Positions 58,458 to 64,000 of a DNA stretch of 64,000 nucleotides are shown here, piece by piece. The stretch lies in assembly GCF_900113065.1 (NCBI RefSeq), contig NZ_FOOA01000016.1, positions 1 through 64,000 of the forward strand, given 5' to 3'. Numbering within the stretch: position 1 is the stretch's first letter; the number at the start of each line of letters is the position of its first letter. Source of the stretch: Aureimonas phyllosphaerae. GTDB lineage: Bacteria > Pseudomonadota > Alphaproteobacteria > Rhizobiales > Rhizobiaceae. The translations under genes and the position numbers were made by a program. Under the pieces are notes generated by a model. That model made no database searches, had not been told where the DNA came from, and saw nothing but the letters and a program-made list of their open reading frames with translations.

Positions 58458-59267
58458 ATGGACACGCTTTCCGTCCCGCGCATGCGGGTCATCACGGTTG
58501 CGAACCAGAAGGGCGGCGTCGGCAAGACGACGACCGCCATCAACCTGGCGACGGCGCTGGCCGCCATCGGCAAGCGCACGCTCATGATCGACCTCGATCC
58601 GCAGGGCAACGCCTCGACGGGCCTCGGCATCGACCGGGAGGACCGCGCGGTGTCGTCCTATGACGTGCTGGTCGAAAGCGCGTCGGTCACCGACGCGGCG
58701 ATGGAGACGGCCGTCCCGAACCTCTGGGTCATCCCGTCGACGCTCGATCTTCTCGGCGTCGAGATGGAGATTTCGACCGCGGCGAGCCGCGCCTATCGCC
58801 TGCGCGACGCGCTGCATTTCCATGTCGAGGAGACCGCGCGCTTCGATTTCGTGCTGGTCGACTGCCCGCCCTCGCTAAACCTTCTGACCGTGAACGCGAT
58901 GGCCGCGGCCGACGCGATCCTCGTGCCGCTCCAGTGCGAGTTCTTCGCGCTGGAAGGGCTCAGTCAGCTTCTGGAAACGGTGGAGCAGGTGCGCGACACC
59001 CTGAACCCCGCACTCTCCCTCCATGGGATCGTGCTCACCATGTTCGACGGGCGCAACAATCTCGCGAGCCAAGTGGTGCGCGACGTTCGCTCCTACATGG
59101 GTGACCACGTCTACGAGACGATCATCCCGCGCAACGTGCGCGTCTCGGAAGCGCCGAGCTTCGGCAAGCCGGCGATCCTCTACGACATGAAGTGCCCGGG
59201 CAGCCAGGCCTATATCCGCCTGGCCTCCGAGGTCATCCAGCGCGAGCGTGATCTCGCCGCCGCCTGA
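58458..59267 (+). CDS. parA: Chromosome partitioning ATPase ParA (Soj)
   Basis: 269 residues from ATG 58458. Deviant Walker A VANQKGGVGKTTTAINLA, Walker A' IDLDPQGNASTGLG, Walker B VLVDCPPSLNLLT. No N-terminal HTH, so a chromosomal (type Ia small) ParA. Binds DNA as ATP dimer and draws ParB-parS complexes to the poles. Upstream of parB by 67 bases. Confidence 0.96.
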   Translation: MDTLSVPRMRVITVANQKGGVGKTTTAINLATALAAIGKRTLMIDLDPQGNASTGLGIDREDRAVSSYDVLVESASVTDAAMETAVPNLWVIPSTLDLLGVEMEISTAASRAYRLRDALHFHVEETARFDFVLVDCPPSLNLLTVNAMAAADAILVPLQCEFFALEGLSQLLETVEQVRDTLNPALSLHGIVLTMFDGRNNLASQVVRDVRSYMGDHVYETIIPRNVRVSEAPSFGKPAILYDMKCPGSQAYIRLASEVIQRERDLAAA

Positions 59268-59334
59268 CCCGTTCGGTTCGCCGACCCATCGATTTCGGGC
59301 AAGACGCCCCCGTATCTGAACCAGGAGACCCCGC

Positions 59335-60309
59335 ATGACCGAGGACAAGGGACGCCAAAGGCTGGGACGCGGGCTCGCGTCGCTGATCGGCGGTTCGGCC
59401 TCCTCGACCCTCCCCTCGCGGGCGGGCAGTGCGTTTCCGGGACCCGCGATGGCGCGCGAAGCCCAGGTCGGCGAGCGGCGCGTCGCGCCCTCGGAACTCC
59501 GGCCCAACCCGAAGAACCCGCGCCGCCACTTCGACGAGACCGAACTCGAGGAACTGACGGCATCGGTCCGCCAGCACGGCGTGGTGCAGCCGATCCTGGT
59601 GCGCCGGGTCGAGGGTGCCGGCGGTTTCGAGATCGTGGCCGGCGAGCGCCGCTGGCGCGCCGCCAAGGCCGCGGCGCTGAAGGATGTCCCGGTCGTCCTG
59701 CGCGAGATTTCCGACCGGCAGTCGCTCGAGATCGCGATCATCGAGAACGTCCAACGCGCCGACCTCGACCCGATCGAGGAGGCGCTCGGCTACGAGATGC
59801 TGATCGCCGAACACGGCTACACGCAGGCCGATCTCGCCGATGTCGTCGGCAAGAGCCGCAGCCATGTCGCCAACACGCTGCGCCTCCTGAAGCTCCCTGA
59901 CAGCGTCAAGGACATGGTGCAGCGGGGCGAACTCTCGGCGGGTGCCGCGCGCACCGCGGTGGCGCAGGACGACCCGGAAGCCTTTGCCTGGCGCATCGTC
60001 GACGAGGGATTGAGCGTGCGCGAGGCCGAAAGTCTGGCGCGCGGGCCGGACGCCCCCCAGGCCTCGAAGCCCGCGCCGCGCCGCCGCACGCCGGTGGCCC
60101 CCGCCGCGCCCCAGGCCTCGGACGCGCGGGCGCTCGCCGATCTTCTGTCCGAGACGCTCGGCTTGCCGGTGTCGATCGAGATGGCGGGACAGGGCGGCAC
60201 GCTGCAGCTGACGTTCCGCGACCTCGACCAGCTCGACACGGTCTGTCGCCTGCTTCAGGCGGGCGAACGGAAGGACGGCGACGGCGGCCCGCGCATCCGC
60301 ATTCTGTAA
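59335..60309 (+). CDS. parB: Chromosome partitioning CTPase ParB (Spo0J)
   Basis: 324 residues. N-terminal GRQRLGRGLASLIGG binds ParA. CTP-binding and spreading boxes are ELRPNPKNPRRHFDE, GEIVAGERRWRAAKAA (as GFEIVAGERRWRAAK) and ENVQRADLDPIEEA. The HTH near 140-175 reads YTQADLADVVGKSRSHVANT and contacts parS. The C-terminus (about 265-310) dimerises. Acts at the parS at 57797 and perhaps weaker sites. Confidence 0.96.
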   Translation: MTEDKGRQRLGRGLASLIGGSASSTLPSRAGSAFPGPAMAREAQVGERRVAPSELRPNPKNPRRHFDETELEELTASVRQHGVVQPILVRRVEGAGGFEIVAGERRWRAAKAAALKDVPVVLREISDRQSLEIAIIENVQRADLDPIEEALGYEMLIAEHGYTQADLADVVGKSRSHVANTLRLLKLPDSVKDMVQRGELSAGAARTAVAQDDPEAFAWRIVDEGLSVREAESLARGPDAPQASKPAPRRRTPVAPAAPQASDARALADLLSETLGLPVSIEMAGQGGTLQLTFRDLDQLDTVCRLLQAGERKDGDGGPRIRIL

Positions 60310-60315
60310 GCCGGC

Positions 60316-60720
60316 TTACTCGGCCGGAAGCGGGCAGGCCATGTCGCCCTCCTCGCAGTCGAGATAGTCCTGGAGATCGGCGCTGCGGCGCGCGGTCTTC
60401 TCGCTCTTGCACTGGGCCTCGACCATCGGCTGCGCGCTGCCGCCGTCAACGGCGGACGAACGGAAGGCGCATTCGCTGTCGCGGTAGGCGATCCACGCCC
60501 GCTGCGCGTCGCGCAGAGCCGTCAGACGCTGGTCCTCCCCCTTCAGCCGCTCGCGGACCTTCGCGTAGAGCGCGTTCAGCGTCTCGTCGGCCGTGTCGAG
60601 ATCGGCCTGAGCGCACAGCGTCATGTCGGTCTGGGTCTGCGGGTCCGTGCAATCGATCTCCTCGGCCATGGCCGGAAGCGCGAGAGCGAAGAGCGTGGCG
60701 GCGGTCAGGGCGAGTCGCAT
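60316..60720 (-). CDS. LprI-family (DUF1311) exported protein
   Basis: 134 residues from ATG 60720, with signal peptide (LALTAATLFALALPAMAEE). CTDPQTQTDMTLCAQADLDTADETLN and LRDAQRAWIAYRDSECAFRS are the LprI marks; four or more Cys could form disulfides. LprI of Mycobacterium inhibits lysozyme; here function is unknown. Convergent with parB, six bases apart. Confidence 0.88.
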   Translation of the reverse strand: MRLALTAATLFALALPAMAEEIDCTDPQTQTDMTLCAQADLDTADETLNALYAKVRERLKGEDQRLTALRDAQRAWIAYRDSECAFRSSAVDGGSAQPMVEAQCKSEKTARRSADLQDYLDCEEGDMACPLPAE

Positions 60721-60852
60721 CGTTGTCCTGTATCGAATGAGGCGGACGTGACGATGCCGCGACGGCGCGGCGCGGGCAAGATGCCGCGGTTCGTGATCTG
60801 CGACCGCACCGAACGACGCAGTTCCCGCGACAGGACCATCCTGCCGGAGAGC

Positions 60853-60875
60853 GGGCGCCGGTCGAGCCGGCGCCC
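60853..60875 (-). terminator. Hairpin downstream of the aldo/keto reductase gene
   Basis: A perfect 9-bp stem (GGGCGCCGG / CCGGCGCCC) with a 5-base loop, 12 bases after the reductase stop on the minus strand. No clear T-run follows, so it may stop transcription weakly or protect the mRNA. Confidence 0.4.
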
Positions 60876-60887
60876 CGTCCCGTCCCG

Positions 60888-61937
60888 TCAGCCGTGGTCG
60901 ATCACCCGGTCGGCGGGGCCGAAGCGGTCGCGCGCCGTGTTGTACTGGTGCCAGTAGGGATAGAGCACCGGCGGGCGGCTGACTGCGTCGAGGCGCTGGC
61001 GCTCGTCGTCGGTGAGCTTCAGCGAGGCGGCGGCGATGTTGTCGCGGAACTGGTCCTCGCGGCGACCACCGATCACCAGCGAGGCGACGGCAGGGCGGCC
61101 GAGAAGCCACGCCAGCGCGACCTGCGCGGCCGAGACCCCCCTGCCCTCCCCGATCTCGACGAGGACATCGACGATGCGCCACAGGCGATCCTCGTCGCGG
61201 ATCGGCGGCTCGGTCCAGCCGGCGGTGAGGCGCGAGCCCTCCGCCGAGGCGCCGCGCCGATGCTTGCCCGACAGGAGGCCGCCGGCAAGCGGGCTCCAGA
61301 CGAGGACGCCGAGGCCCTGGTCGACCGAGAGCGGCAGGAGCTCGTACTCGGCCTCGCGCGCTTCCAGCGTGTAGTGGATCTGCTGGGTGATGAAGCGCGG
61401 GTGATGGTGGAGGTCGGAAATGCCGAGCCCCTTCATCACCTGCCACGCCGAGTAGTTGGAGCAGCCGATGTAGCGGATCTTGCCCTGTGTCACGAGCGTG
61501 TCGAGCGCGGCGGTCGTCTCTTCGAGCGGCGTGGTGCCGTCCCATTCGTGGCAGTAGTAGATGTCGATGACGTCGGTCCTCAGGCGCTTCAGCGAGCGCT
61601 CGCATTCGCGGATGACGTGATGGCGCGACAGGCCTTCGTCGTTCGGTCCCTCGCCGATGCGCATCCGGACCTTTGAGGCGAGGAGCACGTCGTTCGGGCG
61701 CTTAGCCCCGAGGACCTCGCCGATGATCTCCTCCGACAGGCCGTTGGAATACATGTTGGCGGTGTCGATGAGATTGATGCCGGCGTCGAGGCAGAGATGG
61801 ATCAGCCCCCTCGCCTCGTCGGTGCCGGTCGAGCCGACGCTGCCGAAGACGCCGGCCCCGCCGAACGTCATGGTGCCCATGGTGAGCGCCGAGACCTTCA
61901 GTCCCGATCGCCCGAGCGTGCGGTATTCCATTGTCAT
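60888..61937 (-). CDS. Aldo/keto reductase
   Basis: 349 residues, (beta/alpha)8 NADPH enzyme. Tetrad: Asp and Tyr in DTANMYSNGLSEEI, Lys in LASKVRMR, His in IYYCHEWDG. Starts MEYRTLGRSGLKVSAL; the GTMTFGG motif is present. NADPH loop near VIGGRREDQFRDN. Substrate unknown; this subgroup (YajO-like) reduces varied carbonyls. Sits with the LprI gene between parB and holA, where rhizobia usually have none. Confidence 0.92.
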   Translation of the reverse strand: MTMEYRTLGRSGLKVSALTMGTMTFGGAGVFGSVGSTGTDEARGLIHLCLDAGINLIDTANMYSNGLSEEIIGEVLGAKRPNDVLLASKVRMRIGEGPNDEGLSRHHVIRECERSLKRLRTDVIDIYYCHEWDGTTPLEETTAALDTLVTQGKIRYIGCSNYSAWQVMKGLGISDLHHHPRFITQQIHYTLEAREAEYELLPLSVDQGLGVLVWSPLAGGLLSGKHRRGASAEGSRLTAGWTEPPIRDEDRLWRIVDVLVEIGEGRGVSAAQVALAWLLGRPAVASLVIGGRREDQFRDNIAAASLKLTDDERQRLDAVSRPPVLYPYWHQYNTARDRFGPADRVIDHG

Positions 61938-62086
61938 CCTCCCCCAAGTCCCGAGCCGATCCTCCCGGCCCGTCCGTCCGCCTGTTAGAGCATATTCGAC
62001 GCGGGAGAGGTTGCCGGATTTGCAGTCCGATGAAATCTTTTGCGCGTAGACGCGCTTAGATCGGCCGATGAACCGCCGAGAGCCTC

Positions 62087-63133
62087 TCAGCGGCGCGCGC
62101 GGGCGCGTCGCCGCGCGGCTTCGACGCCGATCTCGATCAGGCTGCGCCGCATGATGGTGACCGCGAGCGCGCCCTCGCGCCGCGACAGGAGGATGTCGTG
62201 CTCGAGACGGCGGAGGACGGCAGCGATCCCCGATCCGTCCCAGGCGCCGAGCGCGGCCTCCATCGCGGGACGGCGGCGAAAGTGCGGGCGACGCCGTTCC
62301 ACCACGGCCGAGACCGGGGTGCCCTTCGTCTCCACCTCGCCGCGCATCACTTGCAAACCTTGAAAGAAGCGCAGGAGCGCGCCGTGCAGCTGGAAGGTCG
62401 AGGTACCCGAGGAGACAAGGCGCCCGATGAGTTCGGGCAGCCGCCGGACCTCGCCGCTGGCCGCCGCATCCACCGCTTCGTCGACGGTCTCCGCCGACAC
62501 GTCGCCGACGATCGCCTCGATGTCCTCCTCGTGGATCTGTCCCTTGCCGAGGGCATAGAGGCAGAGCTTTCGCACCTCGCCGCGCGAGGCGAGCCGGTCG
62601 GCGCCGAGCCGGGCGCGCAGCATCTCGCGCGTCGCGCGGTCCATCGACAGGCCGGCCGCCGCCAGTTCCTCGTCGATCATTCGGTCGAGCGCCTTGTCCT
62701 CGTCCTGGTAGCAGGGCAGCGCCATGGCGGCGCGGCCGCGCTCGACCTGCGTGCGCAGGGGCGCGCTCTTCTTGAGGTCTCCCGCCTCGATTAGGATGGT
62801 GCAGTCGGCCGGCGGATCGGCGGCAAGGTCGGCCACCGCGTCGGCAAGGTTCCGGCCGTTGCCCGCGCCCTTGATCCGCAGGAGACGGCGACCGCCGAAG
62901 AGCGAGACCGTACGCGCTTCGTCGAACAGGCGACCGATGTCGCGTTCGAGGTCGTCGGCCTGCAGGACGACATGCGAGAAAGGGTCGTTCGCGGGCACGC
63001 CGGAGTGCTTCACCACCGTCTCGGCCCGCTCCGACACGAGGCCGGGGTCGGGCCCGTAGAGGAGGAGAACGGGAAACGAGGTGTCGGGTCGCGACAGGAA
63101 GGCGTCGACCTCGTGCGCCTTCTTCTGCGCCAA
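62087..63133 (-). CDS. holA: DNA polymerase III delta subunit HolA
   Basis: 348 residues. PVLLLYGPDPGLVSERAETVV and FDEARTVSLFGGRRLLRIK are conserved in HolA; the end binds the clamp. It opens the beta clamp within the clamp loader. Order leuS-lptE-holA is standard in alphaproteobacteria and reads leftwards. Confidence 0.95.
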   Translation of the reverse strand: MAQKKAHEVDAFLSRPDTSFPVLLLYGPDPGLVSERAETVVKHSGVPANDPFSHVVLQADDLERDIGRLFDEARTVSLFGGRRLLRIKGAGNGRNLADAVADLAADPPADCTILIEAGDLKKSAPLRTQVERGRAAMALPCYQDEDKALDRMIDEELAAAGLSMDRATREMLRARLGADRLASRGEVRKLCLYALGKGQIHEEDIEAIVGDVSAETVDEAVDAAASGEVRRLPELIGRLVSSGTSTFQLHGALLRFFQGLQVMRGEVETKGTPVSAVVERRRPHFRRRPAMEAALGAWDGSGIAAVLRRLEHDILLSRREGALAVTIMRRSLIEIGVEAARRRARARR

Positions 63134-63146
63134 GCCCCCGTCCCCG

Positions 63147-63707
63147 TCAGTTCTTCGCCGTGATCGCCGGCTCGTCGGTGAAGACCTCGCGCTGGAGCAC
63201 CGGCGCGATGGCGCCGAGGATCCGCTCGGCCACCGCCTCGCCCGCCTGATCGCGCGCGTCGATCACCGCGCGGCTGGCGGCGAAGAGCTGGTTGGTGCGA
63301 TCGTACGGCACCATGGCGAAGCGCTGGCCGGTGGTGAGCACTCTGACGTCGGCGGTGCGCACGAGCTCGTAGTTCACCGTCATCCGGTAGAGCGCGGCGC
63401 TCGGCGTACCCGTGCCGGCCTCGACCGCCGAGACCTGGTCGGTGGCCGAGGTGGTGTAGCGCAGCTCGTAGAGCGGCGCCGAGACCGGCGTCGCGCCGTT
63501 CAGCTTGTAGAGCATGGCGTTGCGAAAGACCTGCGCCGTGCGCGTCGAGGCCGGCGCCAGCGCGATGCGGCCGCGAAGGTCGGTCAGGACCGAGGAGCGC
63601 GCGCCGGTCGCGGGATCGACCGCGGTCGTGCCGTAGAGCGGACCGGAGGTGCAGCCCGACAGGGCGAGGGCGGCAACGACAAAAGCGAGGCGTTTAGGCG
63701 ACGACAT
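63147..63707 (-). CDS. lptE: LPS-assembly lipoprotein LptE
   Basis: 186 residues. Lipoprotein signal ending [12 protein letters not shown], with Cys19 lipidated. Body with [17 protein letters not shown] and [10 protein letters not shown], the alphaproteobacterial LptE form. Partner of LptD in the outer membrane for LPS insertion. Start overlaps the leuS end by 14 bases. Confidence 0.92.
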   Translation of the reverse strand: MSSPKRLAFVVAALALSGCTSGPLYGTTAVDPATGARSSVLTDLRGRIALAPASTRTAQVFRNAMLYKLNGATPVSAPLYELRYTTSATDQVSAVEAGTGTPSAALYRMTVNYELVRTADVRVLTTGQRFAMVPYDRTNQLFAASRAVIDARDQAGEAVAERILGAIAPVLQREVFTDEPAITAKN

Positions 63708-64000
63708 TGACGATCCTTCCGGGAACCACGACGAGGCGCTTCGGGGCGGCGCCGCCGAGCGCCTCGGCGACGAAGGGCAGGGCGAGGACGGCGGCTTCCA
63801 CCTCGTCCTTGCCGGCCTTGGCGGAGACGGTGATGTCGCCGCGCTTCTTGCCGTTGATCTGGACGGGCAGGGTGATCTCGTCCTGCACGAGGAGCGAGGG
63901 ATCGGCCTTCGGCCAGGGCGCGGCGGCGCACAGGCCCTTTTGGCCGAGCGCCCGCCAGCATTCCTCGGCCAGATGCGGCATCATCGGCGCGACGAGGCGC
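63694..64000 (-). CDS. leuS: Leucyl-tRNA synthetase LeuS, C-terminal part
   Basis: The frame runs off the right edge of the window; only about the last 102 residues are seen ([50 protein letters not shown]). This is the anticodon-binding and C-terminal domain of LeuS. Charges tRNA-Leu. It overlaps lptE by 14 bases, so transcription continues into lptE-holA. Confidence 0.94.
   Translation of the reverse strand, partial: RLVAPMMPHLAEECWRALGQKGLCAAAPWPKADPSLLVQDEITLPVQINGKKRGDITVSAKAGKDEVEAAVLALPFVAEALGGAAPKRLVVVPGRIVNVVA

Overview
The window is about 64 kb of GC-rich DNA (close to 70% G+C by eye). It looks like the chromosomal origin-proximal region of an alphaproteobacterium of the order Hyphomicrobiales (Rhizobiales). 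The evidence is gene order: leuS-lptE-holA / parB-parA-rsmG-mnmG-mnmE / rho / hemJ-hemE / maf-aroE-coaE-dnaQ / secB / timA-mltA-smr, followed by the hisBHAFE set with hslV, hslU and coaA. The family could be Aurantimonadaceae or a relative, but that is only a guess. I see no rRNA, tRNA, CRISPR array, transposase or prophage.

Left part (1-14.2 kb): a nitrogen-acquisition island. After the tail of a class III aminotransferase, a complete urea ABC transporter operon (urtABCDE) reads leftwards. Divergent from urtA are an unusual sensor kinase, built from an NCS1-type permease, a cysteine cluster, a histidine kinase and a receiver, and an overlapping LuxR-type response regulator. A chemoreceptor with a nitrate/nitrite-sensing (NIT) domain follows. 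A perfect inverted repeat lies between urtA and the kinase gene and could be the operator.

Middle part (14.4-24 kb): accessory genes. These are a small lipoprotein, a KaiC-like ATPase overlapping a hybrid histidine kinase, an SDR-fold protein without the usual catalytic Tyr/Lys, a mannitol dehydrogenase family enzyme, a GAF-EAL protein, a small DUF1236-type protein and a K+ channel with a C-terminal zinc ribbon.

From 24 to 41 kb: hslV with a heat-shock-like promoter, the his operon (hisB-DUF2628-hisH-hisA, then a Uma2 endonuclease-like gene, then hisF-hisE-coaA), an OpgG/OpgD glucan protein, an alkB/LuxR-solo pair, hslU, a diguanylate cyclase, ilvD, a class II glutamine amidotransferase, an Asp/Glu racemase divergent from an Lrp-type regulator, and a DUF1402 protein.

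From 41 to 64 kb: the conserved origin neighbourhood. The 616-bp gap between maf and hemE is the best oriC candidate; in Caulobacter and Sinorhizobium the origin lies next to hemE. It carries a DnaA-box-like site, a CtrA-like site and a dense cluster of GANTC sites in an AT-rich patch. A perfect parS palindrome sits inside rsmG about 8 kb away and several degenerate copies are scattered to the left, matching the parAB genes. A pair of about 180-bp intergenic repeats made of several hairpins, with paired base changes in one stem, lies downstream of hemE and upstream of hisB.
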